Assembly (NCBI GenBank): GCA_910586625.1
Contig: CAJUIZ010000012.1
Location: forward strand, 1-20,894
Direction: 5' to 3'
DNA: 20,894 nt
From: an uncultured Christensenellaceae bacterium
Lineage (GTDB): Bacteria > Bacillota > Clostridia > Christensenellales > CAG-314
In this document: positions 14,901 through 20,863 of the stretch, one piece after another
How the letters are laid out: each line of letters opens with the position of its first letter
Numbering within the stretch: the stretch's first letter is position 1
Translations under genes and position numbers: made by a program
The notes under the pieces: generated by a model
The model's database searches: none
The model's input: only the letters and a program-made list of their open reading frames with translations
What the model was told of the DNA's origin: nothing

Positions 14901-15066
14901 TTTGGATGGTCAAGTTGTCGTAATAATACGCGTACGTCGAATCATCCGTTTTAGCAAACGCTTCGAGTATGTCGTTCGATAAAAAATACGCTATTCCCAA
15001 AAGGAGAGAAATTGCGTATACAGCTACTAACAAAAACGTAGCTATGCGTTTTTTTGCTGAATTCAT
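11995..15066 (-). CDS. Secreted transglutaminase-like (cysteine peptidase fold) protein, membrane-anchored
   Basis: 1023 residues. An N-terminal signal or anchor (about 7-38) leads to a transglutaminase-core domain: Cys256 in KRAVCSGFAMAYK, His297 in VGHSWNYV and Asp328 in WFAFDPTWGN form the expected Cys-His-Asp triad. This fold includes protein cross-linkers and peptidases, and the substrate cannot be told. The long middle and C-terminal parts are beta-rich, probably Ig-like adhesive or carbohydrate-facing domains. A C-terminal helix (about 990-1015) and the tail KDRKQAQE anchor it in the membrane. The start is the ATG at 15066, because AGGAGG (15071-15076) is just upstream. The in-frame extension to 15204 would begin within its promoter and is rejected. 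It is a single-gene unit with its own promoter and terminator. Confidence 0.9.
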   Translation of the reverse strand: MNSAKKRIATFLLVAVYAISLLLGIAYFLSNDILEAFAKTDDSTYAYYYDNLTIQNKAGKTVDYQLAKKFYTVLDEINKSGDFKKGNISYDLTGLLTSDQIKAWVEDGNLEIPKAFGAARDSYLMDHPELFYIDVYKIMISAGRTGGKYVAYIDSGKEANVYRNKAFTSEAAVNAAIVKYNDAIKSIADEITQKTEGFTGKRDKELSIALYEHFSSNSKNYFYDFGTYNDGMEGNASTASMAFTAYGALVNKRAVCSGFAMAYKAVMDYLNVPCIVVSGYSVGKDKKGVDLDNMVGHSWNYVKLETAPKESDASARASEKSYDWFAFDPTWGNVQSRGQYACMDAITASKHHMPYGVISSSNYSLNYPSLSSRTYDKAANPNEMNNEITIGDFDYKSFYKSAGTTFNIEEHVSYKGKNAKELFETENLRLISRSYYMYNGEKIWTKWQDVFNLSTKYSDQASGLENYDGYTFAYVNTNVQYTQYAVVSDIEPDLDRVFAGGAITWEKIEYSEGKIKDENIVFLSQKFENEVYGTYTPAPYLLNEATTPYMGCAITINDSMSESQGSNIMADKFATTITLKYTEPLHILDPNKPIVINVTPEKENAKQYCGFVKFSDGAVVHLLEDENGVANILQFKFKPSLMYEHDSMGYAFTFENVGSAKLVEKKTDDGNFVTTTSDKAPNYAYFEWARWFLACPKVFGDGRLWVECCAQPVLADNSDLSAMDFKDEDGNTTFSEAERSQMMLVVNDTRKETVDAMHDEITANPEINVTKDDIISSQTYDIQLSICGRVPKIPDGSYVKIALGFPEGYGPDDEGVTFKLFHRKHISGDKYEIEEVPCVVTKFGIVATVTSFSPYMVAAVPADKATDKTIYASIDGNGGRLTNEDGQIKTVKNGDNCTYTIAPDEGYKLYSVKLNGKNITDKVKDQKLTLAYSDLANNNELEIQYISNEAALRYAEKNIVDPVKVIVSLDEQANFYTFDQTITFSSGMSVGAIIGIVIGVAAIVAVLVIVTIIIIKDRKQAQE

Positions 15067-15175
15067 AAAACCTCCTGATTTTAACGTTTTATTTTGCTTA
15101 ATCTGTATTTGTCTTACAGGATTAGCGGGTAATCGCTTCTTTGGGCGAAGCTTCATACCGTTTAATCTACGGCAA

Positions 15176-15204
15176 ATTCTATCGTTTCGATACTGATTTG
15201 TCAA
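15176..15204 (-). promoter_or_regulatory. Promoter of the transglutaminase-like gene
   Basis: On the minus strand: TTGACA (15199-15204), a 17-nt spacer, TAGAAT (15176-15181). Start near 15169, leader about 100 nt. Its position shows that translation must begin downstream at 15066. Confidence 0.75.
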
Positions 15205-15539
15205 GTATTTTTATGCCGTTTACGGTCTTTCTGAAGTCTTAAACCGCGAAATACGCCTGTTTTTGGGGCTTTTGATTAAAAATGCTATAATTTTACGTAT
15301 ACGGACTTTTGCGGTTTTCCGAAATATCATTATATTCCTTTTTATCCGTAATTTGTCACAAAGTTATATAATCGTTTGATGTTTGCCGTAAACGTAGTCA
15401 AGCTATTTTATACGAGAGCTTTAGAGTAATTATTCGTCGAAATCGTTAATACTTATCAATCCGTACGAAATCGCAAATGCGCGTCTGCGGTTGCGAAAAA
15501 ATAATTACCGCGGTTCGCTTATTTAATTGTATTTGTATA
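15205..15539. other. Intergenic region between divergent promoters, no gene seen
   Basis: About 335 bases separating the minus-strand promoter at 15176-15204 from the plus-strand promoter at 15540-15568. No coding frame with a ribosome binding site, no clear hairpin and no repeat were found. Confidence 0.4.
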
Positions 15540-15568
15540 TTGACATTAACTATAATTATTATTATAAT
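15540..15568 (+). promoter_or_regulatory. Fully consensus promoter of the lipoprotein / MBL operon
   Basis: TTGACA (15540-15545), a 17-nt spacer and TATAAT (15563-15568): a perfect sigma-A promoter. The transcript would begin near 15575, directly at a small hairpin (AAGAGA at 15575-15580 with TCTCTT at 15602-15607) that could protect the 5' end. Confidence 0.85.
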
Positions 15569-15636
15569 AAAACTAAGAGATGCCACCCCCATCAAAAAAC
15601 GTCTCTTCCCCCAATACTTTAACAAGGAGAAGAACT

Positions 15637-17712
15637 ATGAAAAAAAGCTTACTGGTTTACTTTATGTGCTTAGTTTTGCTTTTAACAACGGTTATCGCCG
15701 TCGGTTGTCAAAAAAACGATCCTACCGCCGTAACGATTACCGCAGAAAACGGTTTGAGCGAGATTGAAGCGGGGAAAACGTTGCAGCTTTCCGCAGCCGT
15801 TACGCCGAGCAACGCGTCTCAGGAAGTTACTTGGACGAGCAGCAGCGATTCGATTGCTACCGTAGACCCAACGGGTAAGGTTACTGCCGTTGCGCAAGGT
15901 AACGTTACAATAACTGCTGCCAGCGCAGTCGACAATACGGTAAAAGGCACGTTCGCATTGGTTATTAAACCTTCGTCGGGGGGGGGTACGGAAACTAAAC
16001 CTACGATGAGAATAACCGTCCCCGGTAATGCGAAGGAAATTCAAATCGGAGCAACGTTGCAGCTTACCGCGCAGATTTTACCGAGCACGACTTCGCAGGA
16101 AGTTATTTGGGCAAGTAGTGACGACGCTAAGGCGACCGTAGACCAAACGGGTAAAGTTACCGCCGTTGCGGAAGGAACGGTAACAATAACGGCTACTTCC
16201 AAGGCTGTTGCAGATTTAAGCAAATCGGTAGAACTTACGGTTACCAAGCCCGACGCTTCCTTTGAAGATATGGCTTTCGCAACTCACGCGGAATATATGG
16301 CTGCGGCTAAGGATACTAAACTTAAAGTTAAAGGAATCGTCACGTATCTGTCTCCCGAAAAAGACGGTAAAGTCAATTATTATATTCAAAACGGCGTTGA
16401 CGGATTTTATATTTACAATCAAGATAACGCGGTATATCCCGTCGAATTGGGTAAGGTTTATGCCGTCGGCGGAATGAAAGCCTACAAAAACGGAATAAAC
16501 GAGCTGGTATCGATAGAATATTTCAAATCTCTGCAGGAAAACATTTCTGCCGAAACTACGGATTTAAGCAGTAAAGATCCGTCGTCTTTGGAAGAAATGA
16601 AGGTATTCCACGGTTCCAAAGTTACCGGTACGGCAGTCGTGACGGCTGTTCCCAATCCGGGCAATAAAGCGTATAGTGTAGACGTAAAAATCAACAATTA
16701 CAGTACAACTTTACGAATTGATCCTGCAAATATGACTGCGGACGAATACGCTAAAATCAATACGAAATTATCTTCCGCATTGGCTGGAACTAACATACAG
16801 TTTACCGGAGTTATGTCCGCGTTCGGATACGGAACGCCGAAAACGCAAATTCAGATTATGCTTTCCGGCGAGTTGGTAATTGCCGAAGCTACGCCGCAGC
16901 AAAAGGTTGATACCGTTAAAACTTCGTTGACAGTACCGGCGTTTGTTGACACAAATACCAATTCTATTGCGCTTGCGACTTCTTCCGACGCATTCGACGA
17001 CGTAACGATTTCCTGGAGCAGCGACAATACCGCTATAGTAGCTAACGACGGCACGGTTACTCACGTCGCGCAGGATACGCTTGTAACTCTTACGGCAACG
17101 GTATCCCACAAGACGGAGACAACGGCTACCGCGCAAAGAGCATTCAAGGTCAACGTTGCAGGAACCGAGTTTAACGGTACGGCGCTTGTAACTCTTAATT
17201 TCGAAGAACAAGAGATTATTGATGCCGGTCTTAACAGTGCACAGGGTAATACTTCCAAGTTCAAATCCGGATATCTTTTGAAAACAGACGGCGTAATTAC
17301 AAAAGAAGCCAATACCGTAACTGTCGCAGGAAAACAATGGCTATTGTGGAACACTCTTATAGCAGGCGACGGCTCCGATCACAAAAACGGCACGTTGGCA
17401 GGCAGATCTAAGGCAGGAAAAGACCAAGAGAATACCGCGAGAATAGAGCTGTTGGAAAAAGGCGAGTTCAATTACGTTCAGTTCAAAGCCGCCGTGTACA
17501 ATCAACAGCAACTCGGTATTTCTTTTGGGATTGAGTACATGGTAGACGGCGCGACCGAATGGACAGATTTGGGAGTGGTTGCAGCGGTTAATTCTTACGA
17601 ACTTCAAACTTTCAGATTCCAACTTCCGCAAGGTATTAAAAACGTTGCAATTTACGTTGTTGCCAATTCCGGTAATACTGTCAATATCGACGATATCGAA
17701 TTGGGCAAATAA
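15637..17712 (+). CDS. Lipoprotein with Big_2 and OB-fold-like domains, containing a G9 tract
   Basis: 691-residue lipoprotein: VIAVGC ends the signal peptide and Cys24 is the lipidation site. Two Big_2 Ig-like domains (about 30-112 and 120-205) share LQLxAxxxPSxxSQEV-W-xSS and the GKVTAVAxGxVTITA ending. An OB-fold-like segment with VKGIVTYL and YYIQNGVDGFYIY (about 208-300), a second related segment (to about 417), another Ig-like domain (425-511) and a beta-sandwich C-terminal domain (512-691, ending V-N-I-D-D-I-E-L) follow. OB-fold domains of this kind occur in YhcR-like extracellular nucleases, but no nuclease domain is seen here. AAGGAGAAG precedes the ATG at 15637; the ATG at 15580 lies before the ribosome binding site. 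Nine consecutive G at 15978-15986 encode G115-G117 between the Ig domains. Confidence 0.87.
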   Translation: MKKSLLVYFMCLVLLLTTVIAVGCQKNDPTAVTITAENGLSEIEAGKTLQLSAAVTPSNASQEVTWTSSSDSIATVDPTGKVTAVAQGNVTITAASAVDNTVKGTFALVIKPSSGGGTETKPTMRITVPGNAKEIQIGATLQLTAQILPSTTSQEVIWASSDDAKATVDQTGKVTAVAEGTVTITATSKAVADLSKSVELTVTKPDASFEDMAFATHAEYMAAAKDTKLKVKGIVTYLSPEKDGKVNYYIQNGVDGFYIYNQDNAVYPVELGKVYAVGGMKAYKNGINELVSIEYFKSLQENISAETTDLSSKDPSSLEEMKVFHGSKVTGTAVVTAVPNPGNKAYSVDVKINNYSTTLRIDPANMTADEYAKINTKLSSALAGTNIQFTGVMSAFGYGTPKTQIQIMLSGELVIAEATPQQKVDTVKTSLTVPAFVDTNTNSIALATSSDAFDDVTISWSSDNTAIVANDGTVTHVAQDTLVTLTATVSHKTETTATAQRAFKVNVAGTEFNGTALVTLNFEEQEIIDAGLNSAQGNTSKFKSGYLLKTDGVITKEANTVTVAGKQWLLWNTLIAGDGSDHKNGTLAGRSKAGKDQENTARIELLEKGEFNYVQFKAAVYNQQQLGISFGIEYMVDGATEWTDLGVVAAVNSYELQTFRFQLPQGIKNVAIYVVANSGNTVNIDDIELGK
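15978..15986 (+). repeat. Intragenic G9 homopolymer (candidate contingency tract)
   Basis: An uninterrupted run of nine G in the linker between the two Big_2 domains. By direct translation, a tenth G gives a stop after about six codons and an eighth-G form gives a stop after about nine, so either slip truncates the 691-residue protein near residue 120-124. Confidence 0.6.
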
Positions 17713-17728
17713 AGTCGGGTAACTCATT

Positions 17729-19243
17729 ATGAAGAGAAAGACTTTATTTGCATTGGTAACTTTTATAATAATAGTCTGTCTCGTACCGCTTACCGCTTGC
17801 AATAACGCAAGCGGTAAGTTTGCGAGCATACGTATTCAGTTTGACGGCAAAGATATAGTAACCGGCGAATTGGACGTATTTATTTCGGACAAGCTCGATC
17901 TTTCCGTAATTGCCGACGACGGCAGCGTTCCCGCGGTTAAGTGGAACAGCTCCAAGCCGTCCGTGGCTACCGTCAACGCTCAAGGCGTTGTGGAAGCGGT
18001 CGGTTCGGGTACTGCGATTATCTCCGCCGTCGAAACGGTAACGGGCAAAAATTACGGCGCAAGCGTATTCGTCAACGCTAAGCATAAAGCGGCGCAGGTG
18101 GGCGTAGGCAGCGGCAAAACCGCCGACGACCCTATATTTATGGGCAACGAAGGCTCGGACGAGCCGTTGGAAATATATTTTATCGAAATGACGCAGATTT
18201 ACGCCGATTCGATATTTATAAAAAAGGGCAATGTGGAAGTTCTTTTCGACGCGGGGTACGAATTGGACGGAAAGAATGTTAACGCCATATTACGCGAGAA
18301 AGTGACGGATAATCGCTTGGATATGCTGCTTGTTTCGCATAGCGACGGCGATCATATTGACGGCTTGGCAACCGCCTTGGACGGTATCAACAATGTTTCG
18401 TTAATGGTGGACTACGGCGGCGTAGGCAACGGAAACGTAAAGGCGGCGCGAGAAAAGTATACTCAGCGCGGTATGGTATACCATTCGGCTTACGACTGTG
18501 TAAACGGACTTAACGGCGCAGTAGACAGATACTACCTTACAAGCGAATTGTACGTGGACATACTTAATACGGGCAACTATATTTTGAATACCGATTCCAA
18601 CGCGTCCAACCCCAAGTCCGTAGCTACTATTTTCAATTATAAAGATTTCAAGTTTTTTACTGCGGGAGATTTGACAAGCGAAGCGGAAAAGGACTTGATT
18701 AAAAACGAAGTTTTGCCTAACGTCACGCTTTACAAGGCAGCTCATCACGGTTCGCACGGCTCCAATTCGCGTGAGCTACTGGATATTCTCGACCCGTTGG
18801 CGGTTGCTATTTCCGCCGCGCGCGCAAGTCAATACGGTAACGAGTGGAAGGGATCCAAGCAAAACGAAACCTACAATCTCAACGCCGCAAGCGGACATCC
18901 CGCGGCTGCGGCAATAGAGCGTATTTATCAAACAAACAGAATTTCGCGAAATCTCAACGTATATTGGAACGCTGTAAACGGCACTATGAAGTTCAGCACG
19001 TACGGCGAAGACAACTATACGTTTCAAGGTTCGGCAACCGTCAAGGGCTACTACGATTTGTCTTTAACGAACGGTCAAGCGGTGTGGAACGCGGATAAGC
19101 AGGACTTTGAAAATAGAGTAACGGGCGAAGAGAATTTCAGGTTACATGAAACCAAGGCGTTTATTTTCCGCGATTACGTAAAGTACCTACCTGACGAGAA
19201 ACGCGAACAGCTTTTCCCCGACTATCGTCTTGCTGAAAAATAA
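17729..19243 (+). CDS. Lipoprotein with Big_2 domain and ComEC-like metallo-beta-lactamase domain
   Basis: 504 residues. The lipobox PLTAC places lipid on Cys24. A Big_2 Ig-like domain spans about 33-110 (WNSSKPSVATVNAQGVVEAV). The rest is a metallo-beta-lactamase fold of the ComEC C-terminal type: SHSDGDHIDG with metal ligands His204, Asp206, Asp208 and His209, then FTAGDL (Asp314) and the characteristic AAHHGSHGS (His339, His340, His343). Related domains hydrolyse phosphodiesters, so an extracellular nuclease or phosphodiesterase is plausible. It starts 16 nt after the upstream stop with only a weak ribosome binding site, so translation probably depends on the upstream gene. A 12-bp hairpin spans the lipobox codons. 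Confidence 0.9.
   Translation: MKRKTLFALVTFIIIVCLVPLTACNNASGKFASIRIQFDGKDIVTGELDVFISDKLDLSVIADDGSVPAVKWNSSKPSVATVNAQGVVEAVGSGTAIISAVETVTGKNYGASVFVNAKHKAAQVGVGSGKTADDPIFMGNEGSDEPLEIYFIEMTQIYADSIFIKKGNVEVLFDAGYELDGKNVNAILREKVTDNRLDMLLVSHSDGDHIDGLATALDGINNVSLMVDYGGVGNGNVKAAREKYTQRGMVYHSAYDCVNGLNGAVDRYYLTSELYVDILNTGNYILNTDSNASNPKSVATIFNYKDFKFFTAGDLTSEAEKDLIKNEVLPNVTLYKAAHHGSHGSNSRELLDILDPLAVAISAARASQYGNEWKGSKQNETYNLNAASGHPAAAAIERIYQTNRISRNLNVYWNAVNGTMKFSTYGEDNYTFQGSATVKGYYDLSLTNGQAVWNADKQDFENRVTGEENFRLHETKAFIFRDYVKYLPDEKREQLFPDYRLAEK
17789..17818 (+). promoter_or_regulatory. Strong hairpin inside the start of the MBL lipoprotein gene
   Basis: CTTACCGCTTGC (17789-17800) and GCAAGCGGTAAG (17807-17818) form a perfect 12-bp stem with a 6-nt loop within codons 21-30. 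The left flank also carries a tandem TACCGCT (17784-17797). There is no adequate T tract, so it is not a simple terminator; it may slow translation or affect mRNA decay. Confidence 0.45.
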
Positions 19244-19285
19244 ATTTTGCAATAAAGACGGCTTGCAAATAAAATATACGTAAAA

Positions 19286-19317
19286 GGACAGAACCAATTG
19301 TTCTGTCCCTTTGTTTG
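19286..19317 (+). terminator. Terminator of the lipoprotein / MBL operon
   Basis: A 9-bp perfect stem (GGACAGAAC at 19286-19294, GTTCTGTCC at 19300-19308) with a 5-nt loop and a T-rich tail, 43 nt after the MBL stop codon. Confidence 0.8.
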
Positions 19318-19576
19318 TGTAAAATATCTTAACCGAATATGTCAAAGTAATTGGCGTGTAAAGGGAATACTTAGATTGTCAAATATTACTTATATCAGTT
19401 AACTTTTTCGTTGTCAGCTCGGATATTTCTTGTGGTATTCCCAGCTTCATATTAAGAGTATAAGATAAAGTATGCGCGAGTGTTTTTATCTAAAAACAGG
19501 CGTTTATTTTACAAAAATATATTTGGGCACAATTCGAAAATACTAAATATTTCGATTGGAATATTCGTTTTGATAT
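19318..19576. other. Intergenic region without identifiable features
   Basis: AT-rich spacer between the MBL operon and the accessory region. No coding frame with a ribosome binding site and no structure was found. Confidence 0.35.
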
Positions 19577-19601
19577 AAAAAAAGACGAGCATTTACTCGT
19601 C
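19577..19601 (-). terminator. Minus-strand terminator beside the first 71-bp repeat
   Basis: On the minus strand, GACGAG and CTCGTC pair around a 6-nt loop (19584-19601) and are followed by seven T. No minus-strand gene precedes it within the window except the 71-bp repeat, so the repeat region may be the 3' remnant of a transcribed unit. Confidence 0.7.
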
Positions 19602-19610
19602 CCCAAATTT

Positions 19611-19681
19611 TTGTCAATGATGAATGATAAGTAGCGTAGTAAAACGCCGAAAAGGGTAGCGGACAGACACAGGGATTGAAC
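19611..19681. repeat. 71-bp direct repeat, copy 1
   Basis: Identical at all 71 positions to the copy at 20253-20323. It begins TTGTCAATGATG and ends GGGATTGAAC; the ends are weakly inverted (TCAAT / ATTGA). Read on the minus strand, the start GTTCAATCCCTG resembles a tRNA T-arm, but the flanking bases cannot complete the T-stem, so it is not a tRNA gene. It is more GC-rich than the AT-rich sequence around it. Confidence 0.9.
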
Positions 19682-19722
19682 CTAACAATTATAATTTGAC
19701 TATTCGAAAAATATAATTGAAT

Positions 19723-20211
19723 ATGGCACATATTATTAAATCTCAAAGTATTAGACGAGTTGTATATACTGTTTTAATAACAAGTTTAACGTGTCTGATT
19801 TTAAGTTTAATCATTTATCAAGGACAATATTTTCAGAATTGGTTTAACAGTTCATACGCACCGCATAAGCAATTCATTATAATCGGTTGGTTTATATTGT
19901 TTGCATACTACGGAGTTTGCCTTTTCTATTTATGGCAAACAAACACCAAAGGAAGAAACTATTTATTTCTTTTCGGTATTCAGTTTTTTGCGTTTGCCGT
20001 TTTTATAATATCGATATATTGTTTTTCCGCTTATATTTTAGCAACGGTCAGCAGTATTTTCTCCGTGATTTTTTCTATATGGTTAGCAATTAAATTGTTC
20101 AAGAATAAGCAATATGTTTTAGTGTCTTTAATAGTGGTGCTTATACTGATTTATTGTGTGTTCTGCGGAATACTTTGTTGTTCGCTTGAATACGGCGTTT
20201 GGAAAGACTGA
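19723..20211 (+). CDS. AT-rich multi-pass membrane protein, possibly TspO-like
   Basis: 162 residues from the ATG at 19723 (a TTG at 19717 is an alternative). Five hydrophobic segments are visible at about 10-30, 46-68, 77-100, 103-121 and 127-150. The segment NWFNSSYAPHKQFIIIGWFILFAYYG and a following Y-L-W recall the W-x-x-x-x-x-P-x-W ... Y-L-W pattern of TspO/MBR proteins, but key Trp and Pro residues are missing, so this is only a possibility. No Shine-Dalgarno sequence is present. The codons are strongly A/T-ending, unlike the genes before 19250, suggesting horizontal acquisition. It sits between the two 71-bp repeats. Confidence 0.55.
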   Translation: MAHIIKSQSIRRVVYTVLITSLTCLILSLIIYQGQYFQNWFNSSYAPHKQFIIIGWFILFAYYGVCLFYLWQTNTKGRNYLFLFGIQFFAFAVFIISIYCFSAYILATVSSIFSVIFSIWLAIKLFKNKQYVLVSLIVVLILIYCVFCGILCCSLEYGVWKD

Positions 20212-20217
20212 AAATGC

Positions 20218-20243
20218 CGTATTCTATCTTTCGATAAAATACG
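20218..20243 (+). terminator. Hairpin after the membrane protein gene
   Basis: CGTATTCTATC (20218-20228) pairs with GATAAAATACG (20233-20243) with one mismatch and a 4-nt loop, directly after the stop at 20211. The following sequence has few T, so termination would be weak. Confidence 0.45.
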
Positions 20244-20252
20244 ACATTATTC

Positions 20253-20323
20253 TTGTCAATGATGAATGATAAGTAGCGTAGTAAAACGCCGAAAAGGGTA
20301 GCGGACAGACACAGGGATTGAAC
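20253..20323. repeat. 71-bp direct repeat, copy 2
   Basis: Exact second copy of 19611-19681 in the same orientation, 571 bp away. The flanking bases on both sides differ from copy 1, so the repeat unit is exactly bounded. It lies 58 bp before the AbiGi-type start codon, as copy 1 lies 41 bp before the membrane-protein start. Confidence 0.9.
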
Positions 20324-20332
20324 TCGATTATG

Positions 20333-20361
20333 TTGATTTTTGACGGAATTTTAGGTATAAT
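20333..20361 (+). promoter_or_regulatory. Promoter of the AbiGi-type gene
   Basis: TTGATT (20333-20338), a 17-nt spacer and perfect TATAAT (20356-20361), beginning 10 bp after the second 71-bp repeat. The start would lie about 13 nt before the ATG. The gene thus carries its own promoter. Confidence 0.65.
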
Positions 20362-20380
20362 GACTTTATAGAGGTTTATT

Positions 20381-20863
20381 ATGAAAGATGAAATTATTAA
20401 TCTACATAGCAATAAAACAGTAATTGCAAAACATATTTCGTCTAATATCCAAGCAGACACGCTTTTTACGTTTACAAAAAAATTAGATTATTTAATAGAA
20501 TGGCTTTCTAATAGAAGACTTTTTGCAAGATACAATATAGAAGATATTGATTATTTAGGAATCGAAAATTTAAACAAAATAGCATTCCCAATGAAATGCT
20601 TTTGTGATATTAACTTACATAGATTAAAAGACCATGTAGCGAATTATGGCTATTATGGATTGGCTTTTACGAAAGAGTGGGGCATGAATAATGGCGTGCA
20701 GGCTGTTCAATATGTAAATCCTTATTCTGAATTAACGAAAGACATATCTTTCATATTAAATAAAATATTTAATTCAGATAATGAGTTAGAGAGCGAAGAG
20801 ATGGACAATTTAAAAAGTTATGCGATACATCAATTACTGTATCGGGCGGGGAAGTTACGGTAA
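20381..20863 (+). CDS. abiGi: AbiGi-type abortive phage infection protein, C-terminus probably replaced
   Basis: 160 residues. SSNIQADTLFTFTKKLDYLI, then the NKIAFPMKCFCDINL and GYYGLAFTKEWGMNNG segments, match the AbiGi family, described as the antitoxin-like half of a two-gene phage-exclusion (Abi) system. No AbiGii toxin partner is in the window. GAGGT at 20371-20375 precedes the ATG. Codons are strongly A/T-ending, unlike the housekeeping part of the window. The last 12 residues or so (from about 20822) no longer look like the family. From the same point another frame reads as an Ig-like domain, so the real AbiGi C-terminus appears to be lost, by recombination or by misassembly at the sequence edge. 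Confidence 0.72.
   Translation: MKDEIINLHSNKTVIAKHISSNIQADTLFTFTKKLDYLIEWLSNRRLFARYNIEDIDYLGIENLNKIAFPMKCFCDINLHRLKDHVANYGYYGLAFTKEWGMNNGVQAVQYVNPYSELTKDISFILNKIFNSDNELESEEMDNLKSYAIHQLLYRAGKLR

Noticed and set aside
15067..15204. 46-residue extension of the transglutaminase-like protein
   Set aside because: It begins inside the -35 element of the gene's own promoter; AGGAGG before the ATG at 15066 fixes the start.
19611..19681. tRNA gene on the minus strand
   Set aside because: Only a T-arm-like 3' fragment is present; upstream bases in neither copy pair to make the T-stem and there is no anticodon arm.
20253..20323. Integron attC site
   Set aside because: The ends (ATTGAAC, GTTCAAT) do not fit the RYYYAAC / GTTRRRY core, the repeat does not fold into the long imperfect hairpin of attC, and no integrase is in the window.
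19611..20323. CRISPR array
   Set aside because: Only two copies, the repeat is 71 bp and the interval is 571 bp with a coding region.
19611..20323. Insertion sequence bounded by terminal repeats
   Set aside because: The repeats are direct, no transposase lies between them, and no target-site duplication is visible.
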